NCBI RefSeq assembly: GCF_023631325.1 | Contig: NZ_JALQDG010000030.1 | Coordinates: forward strand, 1 to 64,000 | Direction: 5' to 3' | DNA length: 64,000 nucleotides | Source of the DNA: Caballeronia sp. INDeC2 | GTDB lineage: Bacteria; Pseudomonadota; Gammaproteobacteria; Burkholderiales; Burkholderiaceae | Part shown: positions 52,779-61,019 of the stretch, in pieces | Layout of the letters: the number at the start of each line of letters is the position of its first letter | Position numbering within the stretch: the first letter of the stretch is position 1 | Translations under genes and position numbers: made by a program | The notes under the pieces: generated by a model | Told to the model about the DNA's origin: nothing | Seen by the model: the letters and a program-made list of their open reading frames with translations, nothing else | The model's database searches: none

Positions 52779-53900
52779 CTAGGGCACGAGCAAGTCGCCC
52801 TGCCGCGCCGCGTCTTCGCCCGCGATGCGCACGACCAGCATTCCCGCCGTCGCGAATCGCGTCCAGTGCCGCGCGTACAGCACGCCGTCCGTCTGCGCCA
52901 CGAGCGGCACGAGCCGGTCATCGAGCGGATCGAGCACGTCGGCGATGACTTCGCCCGCACGCACCGTCTCGCCGATCTCCCGCCGATGCAGAATCACGCC
53001 CGACACCGGCGCGTGCACGTATTCGCATCCGGCGAGCGGCGTCGCGGGATGGCGCAGCGGCGGCGGTTCCGGCGCCTCGCCCGCGATCATGCCGATAAGC
53101 GTCAGATAGTCGACGATCGCCTGAGCATCGCGCGCAGCCATGTCGTGCGACACGTCGCGCACGCCGCGCAGTTCGAGCGTGACGGAGCGCGCGGCCAGCG
53201 GAATCGGATAGCGATCCTCGAACGCGCCGCGCAGATAGCGCCACGCCGAGGTGCACGCCTCGTCGAACGGCTCGCCGCCCGACACGTCCGAGAGCAATTG
53301 CGCGTCGCTGCCGAGATAGCGCGCGAGCGGCTCCATCGCGGGCCAGGCGCCGGGCGTCGTGTAAAGATGCGCGACGGCTTCCCAATCGCAATGAAGGTCG
53401 ACGACGAGATCGGCATCGCATGCGAGCTTCATCAGTTCGAGCCGTTGCGACTCCAGTTCGGTCGCGGGCCGGCGCGCGGCGAGCGTATCGGAAAGCGCCG
53501 CGCGGATGAGGCGCGCGTTGTGCGCTTCGTCATCGCCGAGACGGTCTTTCAGTTGCAGCGCCAGTTCGGGACCGATCTCGGGAAAGCGCCGGTTGAAGTC
53601 CTGCCCGGAGCGCATCTCGAAGCGGCCCATCTGCGTGCCGAACCAGTGCTGATTCAGGCCCGCCGGATTCGCGACCGGCACGAGCACGACGCGCGCGGCG
53701 AGACGCCCCGCCGCTTCCAATTCGGCGAAGTGCCGTTTCAGATGCCATGCGACGACCATGCCGGGCAATTCGTCCGCATGCAGCGAGGCCTGGATGTACA
53801 CCTTGGGCGAATTGCCGTCCCGCGGACCGAACCGATAGCTCGTGATCGCGCGCCCGGTGCCGAGCGACGCGCCGACGAGCGGATGGTGATGAACCTGCAT
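52779..53900 (-). CDS. Succinylglutamate desuccinylase/aspartoacylase family (M14-like)
   Basis: This is a 373-aa zinc hydrolase. The metal ligands are H41 and E44 (SLHADELPG) and H170 (VVDLHCDW). PVANPAGLNQHWFG, a substrate arginine in GQDFNRRFP and a catalytic Glu in SVTLELRG are also present. The C-terminus is a beta-rich extension (YVHAPVSGVILHRREIGETV). The family cleaves amide bonds of N-acyl amino acids. Its gene follows a periplasmic amino-acid-binding protein gene (72 bp gap), which suggests that an imported N-acyl amino acid or related amide is its substrate. Confidence 0.88.
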   Translation of the reverse strand: MQVHHHPLVGASLGTGRAITSYRFGPRDGNSPKVYIQASLHADELPGMVVAWHLKRHFAELEAAGRLAARVVLVPVANPAGLNQHWFGTQMGRFEMRSGQDFNRRFPEIGPELALQLKDRLGDDEAHNARLIRAALSDTLAARRPATELESQRLELMKLACDADLVVDLHCDWEAVAHLYTTPGAWPAMEPLARYLGSDAQLLSDVSGGEPFDEACTSAWRYLRGAFEDRYPIPLAARSVTLELRGVRDVSHDMAARDAQAIVDYLTLIGMIAGEAPEPPPLRHPATPLAGCEYVHAPVSGVILHRREIGETVRAGEVIADVLDPLDDRLVPLVAQTDGVLYARHWTRFATAGMLVVRIAGEDAARQGDLLVP

Positions 53901-53972
53901 CTTCGAAATCTCTCGTCGAAAAGAAAAGGCACCGCGAGCGATGCCTTTCCGGTCGGATGCGCCGAACGGCGA

Positions 53973-54761
53973 TTACTGGATCGAGATATCGGTCTCGAAG
54001 TACTTCGCCATGATGCGCTTGAACGTGCCGTTCTTCTTGATTTCGACGAACGCGTTGTTCAGGCCGTTCTTCAGATCGGCGTCGCCTTTGCGCAGGCCGA
54101 TGGCCGTGCCCGGACCGATGATCGCCTTGTCTTCCACGATCGGGCCGACGAGCGCGAACGGCTTGCCCTGCGGCTTCTTCAGAAAGCCGATGGCGGCTTG
54201 CGCGGCGTCGGTGAACATCGCGTCGACGCGGCCCGCGACGAGGTCCGCCTCGACCTGTTCCTCATCGGCGTAAGGCACGACCGTGACGCCCTGCGGCTCC
54301 CACTTCACCTTCGCGTAACGCTCCTGCACCGTGCCCTGCTCCACGCCGACGCGCTTGCCCTTGAGCGACTGAGGCGTCGGCAGGATGCCCGAGCCCGCAC
54401 GCGCGACGAGTTGCGCGTGGGTGTCGTAGAGCGGTTCGGTGAAATCGATCTGCTTCAGGCGCTCTTCGGTGATGCCCATGTCGGACAGCACGGCGTCGAA
54501 CTTGCGGGCCTTCAGGCCCGGAATCATGCCGTCGAAATTGTTTTCGACCCACACGCACTTGACCTTCATCTGCGCGCAAAGCGCATTGCCGAGGTCGATG
54601 TCGAAACCGGCGAGCTTGCCGTCGGCCTGCTTGGATTCGAACGGCGGATAGGACGGATCGACGGCGAAGCGGATTTGCGCGATCTCCTTGGCGTGCGCGG
54701 AGAACGAAACGGCGGCGAGTGCGGCCAGCACGGCCAATGATGCGGACTTCTTGAATGACAT
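53973..54761 (-). CDS. Periplasmic amino-acid-binding protein (SBP_bac_3)
   Basis: This is a 262-aa binding protein. The ATG at 54761 has AAGGA upstream and opens a signal peptide (MSFKKSASLAVLAALAAVSFSAHA). Family-3 motifs are IRFAVDPSYPPFESKQADGKLAGFDIDLGNALCAQM, FDGMIPGLKARKFDAVLSDMGITEERLKQIDFTEPLYDT, and GKRVGVEQGTVQERYAK. These resemble lysine/arginine/ornithine- or histidine-binding proteins. No permease or ATPase gene is adjacent, so it must use components encoded elsewhere. It leads the group with the aspartoacylase-like and FucU genes. Confidence 0.9.
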   Translation of the reverse strand: MSFKKSASLAVLAALAAVSFSAHAKEIAQIRFAVDPSYPPFESKQADGKLAGFDIDLGNALCAQMKVKCVWVENNFDGMIPGLKARKFDAVLSDMGITEERLKQIDFTEPLYDTHAQLVARAGSGILPTPQSLKGKRVGVEQGTVQERYAKVKWEPQGVTVVPYADEEQVEADLVAGRVDAMFTDAAQAAIGFLKKPQGKPFALVGPIVEDKAIIGPGTAIGLRKGDADLKNGLNNAFVEIKKNGTFKRIMAKYFETDISIQ

Positions 54762-54876
54762 GCTTTTCCTTCGGGACTTTCGATGAGACGGCGAACCATC
54801 GCGCGAGCATGTGCAAAACATCGCGCGAAAAACCGTGAATGGTAACAAAAGCACACGATTCGCCGCACGACGCCCG

Positions 54877-55971
54877 TCAAGGCACGACCGAAAGAAACAG
54901 GAAAGCCGCGAAGATCACGAGATGCACGACGCCTTGCAGGACCGTCGAGCGCCCCGTGCCGAGGGTGATGACGGACACGATCAGCGTGAGCGCCAGCATC
55001 ACGATTTCCTTGGGCGCGAGCCCGAGCGATATCGGCTGGCCGATGAAGATCGACACCACCGCGACCGTAGGAATCGTCAGGCCGATGCTCGCGAGCGCCG
55101 AGCCGAGCGCGAGATTCAGGCTCGTCTGCAACCGGTTCAGGCGCGCGGCGCGCACGGCGGCCAGGCCTTCGGGCAGGAGCACGAGCGCGGCGATCACGAC
55201 GCCGACCACGGCTTCGGGCGCGCCCGCCGCCGCGACGCCCGCCTCGACCGCCGGCGACAAAAGCTTCGCAAGCCCGACCACCGACACGAGCGACAACATC
55301 AGGAACCCGAGCGCAAGCCACGCCTCGCCGTTGCTCGGCGGCGGCGCGTGCGGCGCGTCGTCTTCGTCGTGCGCCCCGGCGACGACGGGCGGCGTGAAAG
55401 GCAGGAAGTAATCGCGATGACGAATCGTCTGCACGAACACGAACGTCACGTACAGCACGAGCGAGATCACGCCGACGAAAATCAGTTGCGATGTAGAAAG
55501 CGCCGGACCGACGACCGTGCTCGTGAAATTCGGCAGAACGAGCGTGAGCACGGACAGCGCGCAGAGAATCGCGAGCGCGGCGGCCGCGCCTTGCAACTGA
55601 AAGTCCTGCACGTGATGCCGCAAGCCGCCGATCAACAGACACAGGCCGACGATCGCGCCGCTGCAGATCATGATCGCGGCGAACACGGTGTCGCGAGGCA
55701 ACCCGGCTTTTTCGGGACCGCCGGAGAGCATCACCGAGACGATCAGCGCGACTTCGATCACCGTGACCGCGATCGCGAGCACCAGCGTGCCGAACGGCTC
55801 GCCGACGCGATGCGCCACCACTTCCGCGTGATGCACGGCCGCGAACACGGCGAACGCGAGCGCGATGGCTGCGAGCACGATCAGCACCGTGCTCTGGATG
55901 AGCGCGGTGGCAGCCAGCACGACGAGCGCGAGAATCGGGGTAACGAGGGTCCAGTCCAGCTTGAATTTCAT
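54877..55971 (-). CDS. Calcium/cation:proton antiporter (CaCA family, ChaA/y4hA-type)
   Basis: This is a 364-aa membrane protein of 11 or so TM helices. The ATG at 55971 (MKFKLDWTLVTPILAL) follows CGGAG. The two alpha-repeats are visible: VAHRVGEPFGTLVLAIAVTVIEVALI in the first half and EAVVGVVIAALVLLPEGLAAVRAARLNRLQTSLNLALGSALASIGLTIP in the second, with the conserved acidic residues of the ion site. An acidic loop (AHDEDDAPHA) lies between the halves. It exports Ca2+ or Na+/K+ in exchange for protons. It appears monocistronic. Confidence 0.88.
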   Translation of the reverse strand: MKFKLDWTLVTPILALVVLAATALIQSTVLIVLAAIALAFAVFAAVHHAEVVAHRVGEPFGTLVLAIAVTVIEVALIVSVMLSGGPEKAGLPRDTVFAAIMICSGAIVGLCLLIGGLRHHVQDFQLQGAAAALAILCALSVLTLVLPNFTSTVVGPALSTSQLIFVGVISLVLYVTFVFVQTIRHRDYFLPFTPPVVAGAHDEDDAPHAPPPSNGEAWLALGFLMLSLVSVVGLAKLLSPAVEAGVAAAGAPEAVVGVVIAALVLLPEGLAAVRAARLNRLQTSLNLALGSALASIGLTIPTVAVVSIFIGQPISLGLAPKEIVMLALTLIVSVITLGTGRSTVLQGVVHLVIFAAFLFLSVVP

Positions 55972-56273
55972 CGGCGCTCCGGGCGGATCGGGTGAATGGG
56001 ATCGTCGGCTCATGCGATGTAATCGCAAGGTCTGCAAATCGCGCCGAATGAATCGGACCCGCTCGGGCGCCGCGCGTGCGGAGAGATTGCCGTGACAAAG
56101 GGCCGCAGACCATCGGCATGATAGCGAAAACGCGGCGGTGCGCGTTGGGCCGTGTGCGTGGGCGCGGGCGGGCGGCGACGCGTTCGTCGCGCTTTCGGCC
56201 GATGCCGGAGATGACGAAACGCTGAAGCGGTTCTAGACCCGCTTCAGCGTCGAGAGACGCGGCGCGACCTCCC
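55972..56273. other. 302-bp intergenic region
   Basis: There is no gene. It holds the promoter side of the antiporter gene and, at 56219-56250, a strong terminator hairpin for the MFS gene. The rest is G+C rich with no further structure that I can support. Confidence 0.6.
56219..56250 (-). terminator. 12-bp stem-loop terminator of the MFS gene
   Basis: ACGCTGAAGCGG (56219-56230) and CCGCTTCAGCGT (56239-56250) are perfect complements around an 8-base loop. On the minus strand the stem is followed by TTTCGTC. It lies 24 bp beyond the MFS stop codon. Confidence 0.75.
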
Positions 56274-57590
56274 TCACTCGCCGCCGCTTTCCCGGAAGTA
56301 GAGACGGCGCGGCAAACCCCACACGATGAGCATCGCGCCGAGCAGACACGCGAACGCGATCGCATAGAGGCCGGGCGTCGCGCTGCCTGTCATCGTTTTC
56401 ACCTTGCCGACCATGTACGGGCTGATGATGCCGCCGAACTGCCCGACCGAATTGATGAGCGCGATGCCGCTCGCCGCCGCGATGCCGCTGAGAAAGCGCG
56501 TCGGCAGGATCCAGAACAGCCCGAGCGACGTGATGATGCCGGTCGCCGCGATCGTCAGGCCGATTACGAGCATCACGGTATCGCCCGGAAACAGGCCGCA
56601 CAGCACATAGCCGATCGTGCCCGCGAGCGCGCAGGCGCCGAGATGCCAGCGCCGTTCGCCGGTGCGGTCCGAGTGCCTGCCGATCAGGATCATGCCGATG
56701 CCCGCGACCGCGTAAGGCAGCATCGAAATCAGGCCGATCTTGAACGGATCGCTCGTGCCCGCCGTCTTGACGAGCTGCGGCATCCAGAAGACGAGACCGT
56801 AGATGCCCATGGCCAGGAAGAGATAGATGAGCGCCATCACGAGCGTGACGGGCTCGCTGAACGCGGCCTTGAGCGAGTGCACTTCGCCGACTTTCGGATC
56901 GCGCGCGAGTTGCGCCTTGAGTGCGCGCTTTTCGTCGGCATGGAGCCATTTCGCGTGATCGACGTCGTCATCGACGAAAGCGAGCACGACGAAGCCGAGC
57001 AGCACCGACGGAATGCCTTCGAGCAGAAAGAGCCATTGCCAGCCGGGCATGCCGTTGAGACCGTCGCGGAACTTCATGATTGCGCCGGACAGCGGACTGC
57101 CGATGATTCCGCACAGCGCGATCGACGCCATGAAAAACGAATTGATGCGCCCGCGCCGCGACGACGGAAACCACTTCGTGAAGAAGTACAGCGCGCCCGG
57201 CACGAAGCCCGCTTCGAGCGCGCCGATCAGAAAGCGCAGCACGTAGAACCACGTCTCGGTGCGCACGAACATCATGCACGCCGACGCGATGCCCCACGTG
57301 ATCATGATGCGCGCGATCCAGCGCTTCGCCCCGACGCGATGCAGGACGATATTGCTCGGCACCTCGAACAGAAAATAGCCGACGAAGAACACGCTCGCGC
57401 CGAAGCCGTACATGGCGTCGGAGAAACCGAGTTCGCTTTGCATCTGCAGCTTCGCGAAGCTGATGTTGATGCGATCGAGATACGAGAACACGAAGCACGC
57501 GACGAAAAGCGGCACGAAGCGCCAGAACACCTTGCGGTAGATCTGGGCGTCGTCCAGCGCGGCGTCGCGCGGGGCGGCGATGGAATCCAC
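56274..57590 (-). CDS. MFS transporter, anion:cation symporter type
   Basis: This 438-aa, 12-TM protein has the ACS-family hallmarks RFVPLFVACFVFSYLDRINISFAKLQM, GFGASVFFVGYFLFEVPSNIVLHRVGAKRWIARIMITWG and RFLIGALEAGFVPGALYFFTKWFP. The family imports organic anions such as sugar acids, tartrate, phthalate or hydroxyphenylacetate. It lies 34 bp after the SDR gene and 3' of the FAH gene on the same strand, with a LysR gene divergent upstream. The substrate is therefore probably the sugar acid or keto acid degraded by those enzymes. Confidence 0.92.
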   Translation of the reverse strand: MDSIAAPRDAALDDAQIYRKVFWRFVPLFVACFVFSYLDRINISFAKLQMQSELGFSDAMYGFGASVFFVGYFLFEVPSNIVLHRVGAKRWIARIMITWGIASACMMFVRTETWFYVLRFLIGALEAGFVPGALYFFTKWFPSSRRGRINSFFMASIALCGIIGSPLSGAIMKFRDGLNGMPGWQWLFLLEGIPSVLLGFVVLAFVDDDVDHAKWLHADEKRALKAQLARDPKVGEVHSLKAAFSEPVTLVMALIYLFLAMGIYGLVFWMPQLVKTAGTSDPFKIGLISMLPYAVAGIGMILIGRHSDRTGERRWHLGACALAGTIGYVLCGLFPGDTVMLVIGLTIAATGIITSLGLFWILPTRFLSGIAAASGIALINSVGQFGGIISPYMVGKVKTMTGSATPGLYAIAFACLLGAMLIVWGLPRRLYFRESGGE

Positions 57591-57624
57591 GTTGTCTCCT
57601 TTGGTTTTTATAGATGCGGCGCTG

Positions 57625-58368
57625 TCAGTAAGTGGCGCGTCCCCCGGACAAGTCGAACACCGCGCCCGTCGTGAACGAGTTCTCCGACGACGCCAGGAAC
57701 GCGACCATCGCCGCGATCTCCTTTACTTCGACGAAGCGCCCGCGCGGAATCTTCGACAACATGTAGTCGATGTGCTCCTGCTTCATCTGCTCGAAAATCT
57801 TCGTGCGCGCGGCGGCCGGCGTCACGGCGTTCACCGCGATATCGAGTCCCGCCGTTTCCTTGCCGAGACTCTTCGTCAACGCGATCACGCCCGCCTTCGC
57901 CGCGCTGTATGCCGATGCGTTCGGATTGCCTTCCTTGCCCGCTATAGACGCGATATTGACGATGCGTCCGTAGCCGCGCGCGATCATCGTCCTGACGACC
58001 GCCTGATTGACGTGAAAGGCGGCGTTCAGATCGACGTCGATCACGCGCGACCATTCTTCCGGCGCGTAGTCGGCGACCGTCGCGTTCGCGCCCGCGATGC
58101 CCGCGCTGTGCACGAGGACATCGATGCTCCCGAAGCGATCGAGCGTGCGCGCAGTGGCTTTGGCGACGGCATCGCGATCGGTGAGATCGACCACCACGGT
58201 TTCGACTTCGCCCAGACGTGCGCGCGCATCGGACAACGCGCCTTCATCGCGATCCCACAGCGCGACGCGCGCGCCGCCTTCGAGCAGACGCTCCGCCACC
58301 GCGTAGCCGATGCCTTGCGCGCCGCCCGTCACCACGGCCACGCGATTCGTGAAGTCGTACCGGTTCAT
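57625..58368 (-). CDS. SDR family dehydrogenase (2-keto-3-deoxy-sugar-acid 4-dehydrogenase-like)
   Basis: This is a 247-aa short-chain dehydrogenase. The ATG at 58368 overlaps the FAH stop (ATGA). Motifs are TGGAQGIGYAVAERL, Asp after strand 2 (VALWDRDEG, favouring NAD), HSAG, the catalytic Ser in IASIAGKEG, YSAAK and a C-terminal FDLSGGRATY. Partnership with a fumarylacetoacetate-hydrolase-family protein and an anion MFS is the arrangement of L-fuconate or L-rhamnonate oxidative pathways. There the SDR oxidises 2-keto-3-deoxy-sugar acid and the FAH protein cleaves the diketo product. This pathway assignment is inference. Confidence 0.88.
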   Translation of the reverse strand: MNRYDFTNRVAVVTGGAQGIGYAVAERLLEGGARVALWDRDEGALSDARARLGEVETVVVDLTDRDAVAKATARTLDRFGSIDVLVHSAGIAGANATVADYAPEEWSRVIDVDLNAAFHVNQAVVRTMIARGYGRIVNIASIAGKEGNPNASAYSAAKAGVIALTKSLGKETAGLDIAVNAVTPAAARTKIFEQMKQEHIDYMLSKIPRGRFVEVKEIAAMVAFLASSENSFTTGAVFDLSGGRATY

Positions 58369-59210
58369 GCGTCGACCGTCCGTTGTCGTTGTTCGCCGAG
58401 CCCCTCGATGCCGAGGCGCATGATCTGCCCCGCGCGCAGATAGACCGCTTCGGGCTTCTGCCCCATGCCGACGCCGGGCGGCGTGCCCGTCGAGATGACA
58501 TCGCCCGGTTGCAGGCTCATGAAGCGCGAAAGATAGGACACGATTTCGCCGACCTTGAAGATCATCGTGCTGGTGTTGCCGTTCTGATAGCGCTTGCCAT
58601 CGACTTCGAGCCAGAGCGGCAGCTTGTGCGGATCGGGCACTTCGTCGGCGGTGACGAGCCACGGGCCGATCGGGCCGAACGTGTCGCAACCCTTGCCCTT
58701 GTCCCAGGTGCCGCCACGCTCGATCTGATACTCGCGCTCGGACACGTCGTTGATCACGCAATAACCGGCGACGTGGCTCATTGCATCGGCTTCATCGATG
58801 TACGCGCCGCCCTTGCCGATCACGACGCCAAGTTCCACTTCCCAGTCGGTCTTCTTCGAGCCGCGCGGAATGCGCACGTCGTCGTTCGGGCCGACGACCG
58901 CCGACAGCCACTTGTTGAACACGACCGGCTCGGAAGGCACGGGCAGGTTCGATTCCGCCGCGTGATCGGCATAGTTCAGCCCGATGCAGATGAACTTGCC
59001 GATGCGCCCGACGCACGGCCCGATGCGCTCGCCCGAAGGCACGGCCGGCAATGTCGACAGATCGAGCCTCGCGAGGCGCGCGAGCGATTCGGGCAGGAGC
59101 GAGTCGCCCGCAATATCGCCGACGACGCCGGACAAGTCGCGGATCGCGCCGCTGGAATCGAGAATGCCGGGCTTTTCCCGGCCGGGCGCGCCGTATCGGA
59201 GCAGCTTCAT
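58365..59210 (-). CDS. Fumarylacetoacetate hydrolase family protein (diketo-deoxy-sugar-acid hydrolase-like)
   Basis: This is a 281-aa protein starting MKLLRYGAPGREKPG. The FAH domain (about 70-275) shows ICIGLNYADHAAESNLPVP, the metal-ligand acidic pair in DWEVELGVVIG, GYCVINDVSEREYQIER, WDKGKGCDTFGPIGPWLVT and VISTGTPPGVGMGQKP. Members close to this pattern include 2,4-diketo-3-deoxy-L-fuconate hydrolase, which gives pyruvate and lactate, and ureidoglycolate lyase-like proteins. It is the first gene of the minus-strand operon with SDR and MFS genes, divergent from a LysR gene. Confidence 0.9.
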   Translation of the reverse strand: MKLLRYGAPGREKPGILDSSGAIRDLSGVVGDIAGDSLLPESLARLARLDLSTLPAVPSGERIGPCVGRIGKFICIGLNYADHAAESNLPVPSEPVVFNKWLSAVVGPNDDVRIPRGSKKTDWEVELGVVIGKGGAYIDEADAMSHVAGYCVINDVSEREYQIERGGTWDKGKGCDTFGPIGPWLVTADEVPDPHKLPLWLEVDGKRYQNGNTSTMIFKVGEIVSYLSRFMSLQPGDVISTGTPPGVGMGQKPEAVYLRAGQIMRLGIEGLGEQRQRTVDA

Positions 59211-59342
59211 GAGTCGGTGTTTCCTTGACGGTTGGACAGAAACCCACAATGTAGAGAAGCCGTTCACGCTTGAATAATGAAAGCTGCTGCCGAGGGGATA
59301 ACTTTCCGTTATCTTCTCGAAGTCCCCTAGCCGCTCTCAGCC

Positions 59343-60281
59343 ATGCTGCCGAATGCCGATTCCATCGCCGCGCGCTTGCGGCTCAAGCAACTGCGCCTGC
59401 TCATCGCGCTCGACGATCACGGCTCGCTGCATCGCGCCGCCGACGAAATGGCGCTCACGCAGCCGGGCGCGACGAAGTCGCTGCGCGAGATCGAAGCCAC
59501 GCTGGGCGCAACGCTCTTCACGCGTTCGCCGCAAGGCATCCAGCCCAACGAACTGGGCCGCTGCGTGATCCGCTATGCGCGGCTGATTCACATGGACGTC
59601 GCCCATTTGCGCGAGGAAATGGCAGGGATTCTTCAAGGCACGGGCGGTCGGCTCGCGATCGGCGCGATCACGGGCGCGGTGTCGGGCGTGCTCGTCGATG
59701 CCCTCGCGCGCCTGCGCGAGCGGCAGCCTCTGCTTACCGTCGAAGTGGTCGAAGACACGAGCGCACGGCTGCTGGCGCTGCTCGATCAGGGCCGACTGGA
59801 TGTCGCGATCTGCCGCGCGAGCGTCGCGCGCCAGCCGGATCAATACCACTACGTCGAATTGCGCGATGAGCCGCTCGCGATCGTCGCGGGCGTCGCACAT
59901 GCGCTCGTCGATGCGCCGCGTGTCGAACTGAGCGAACTCGCGTCCAGCCGATGGATCGTCTATCCGGCCATCATGCCGATCCGCAGCCTCTACGAGCGCG
60001 AGTTCAAGGAAGCAGGGCTGCCGCTGCCCTTGCATCCGATCGAGACAGCATCGACCATCACGACCGTCCTGTTGCTGCAACGCGACCCCACGCTTGTCGC
60101 GATGATGCCGCTCGACATGGCGAGCTTTCTCGCGGATCACGGACTGGCGAAGCGGCTTGCGATCGCCGTGCGTTCGCGCACCGAGCCGTACGGCGTCGTG
60201 ACGAGGAAAGATGCGGCATTACCGGCGCCCGCGCGGCTCATCATCGAAGAACTGACGCGCGAAAAAAACGCGGACGGGTGA
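59343..60281 (+). CDS. LysR family transcriptional regulator (GbpR-like)
   Basis: This 312-aa regulator has the HTH region LIALDDHGSLHRAADEMALTQPGATKSLREIEATLGATLF and an effector-binding domain with LAIGAITGAVSGVLVDALARL and VIRYARLIHMDVAHLREEM. Its HTH and domain style resemble GbpR-type regulators of sugar uptake in rhizobia and agrobacteria. The gene is divergent from the FAH-SDR-MFS operon across about 130 bp, so it probably regulates that operon in response to a sugar or sugar acid. It is convergent with the OsmC gene. Confidence 0.9.
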   Translation: MLPNADSIAARLRLKQLRLLIALDDHGSLHRAADEMALTQPGATKSLREIEATLGATLFTRSPQGIQPNELGRCVIRYARLIHMDVAHLREEMAGILQGTGGRLAIGAITGAVSGVLVDALARLRERQPLLTVEVVEDTSARLLALLDQGRLDVAICRASVARQPDQYHYVELRDEPLAIVAGVAHALVDAPRVELSELASSRWIVYPAIMPIRSLYEREFKEAGLPLPLHPIETASTITTVLLLQRDPTLVAMMPLDMASFLADHGLAKRLAIAVRSRTEPYGVVTRKDAALPAPARLIIEELTREKNADG

Positions 60282-60320
60282 TGTGCCGGTCCGCGACTTG
60301 ACTCTGAACTGCCCTGCCGC

Positions 60321-60752
60321 TTACGACACGAGCTCGGCGTTCAGCGTGATCTTCGCGTTGCCCGCAAAGAGCTTCGACACCGGACAGCCTTCTTTCGCGG
60401 CCTGCGCGGCCTTGTCGAAGGCGGCTTTATCCGCGCCGGGAATCTTCGCCTTCAGATCGAGCTGGCACGCGGTGATCGTGAAGCCTTCGCCGTCTTTATC
60501 CAGCGTGACGGTCGATTTCGTTTCGAGGCTCTCGGCCTTCATGCCGGCCATCTCCAGTTGCAGCGAGAGCGCCATCGTGAAGCAGCCCGCATGCGCCGCG
60601 CCGATCAGTTCTTCCGGATTCGTGCCCGGACCTTCCTCGAAGCGCGATTTGAAGCCGTACGGCGCTTCGTTGAGCACGCCGGTTTGCGTCGAGATGAAAC
60701 CCTTGCCGTCCTTGATGCCGCCGCTCCATTTTGCCGATGCTGTCTTTTGCAC
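60321..60752 (-). CDS. OsmC family peroxiredoxin
   Basis: This is a 143-aa protein starting at a GTG at 60752 with AGGAG upstream; the longer frame lacks homology. OsmC features are QKTASAKWSGGIKDGKGFISTQTGVLNEAPYG, GTNPEELIGAAHAGCFTMALS with the peroxidatic Cys, and EGCPVSKLFAGNAKITL with the resolving Cys. It reduces organic hydroperoxides. It is divergent from the DadA-like gene across 267 bp in which no gene is seen. Confidence 0.93.
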   Translation of the reverse strand: MQKTASAKWSGGIKDGKGFISTQTGVLNEAPYGFKSRFEEGPGTNPEELIGAAHAGCFTMALSLQLEMAGMKAESLETKSTVTLDKDGEGFTITACQLDLKAKIPGADKAAFDKAAQAAKEGCPVSKLFAGNAKITLNAELVS

Positions 60753-61019
60753 GAGAGTTCTCCTGTAGATGAAGTGGACCTGCGATGACGCACGATTGGC
60801 GAAGTGTTTTGGCACGCATGCGCCGTGCCCGGACAGGCACGCTTCCGGGCGCTTCACTCTGCATCGTAGCGGATCGCTCGAGCATGCGCAGAGAGCCTGC
60901 CAAGCGGCCTATGCCGTTCGGGTTATACCGATTCGTATGGTCAAAAACGATCGCTTCACTTAGCATCCTCTGACCCGCGGATCGACACGCCGCAACCAGG
61001 ATAACGAGCACCACATCAC

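Noticed and set aside
60753..61019. Several 60-65 codon ORFs between osmC and the DadA-like gene
   Set aside because: No ribosome binding sites, no hydrophobic or conserved pattern, and they overlap each other in different frames.
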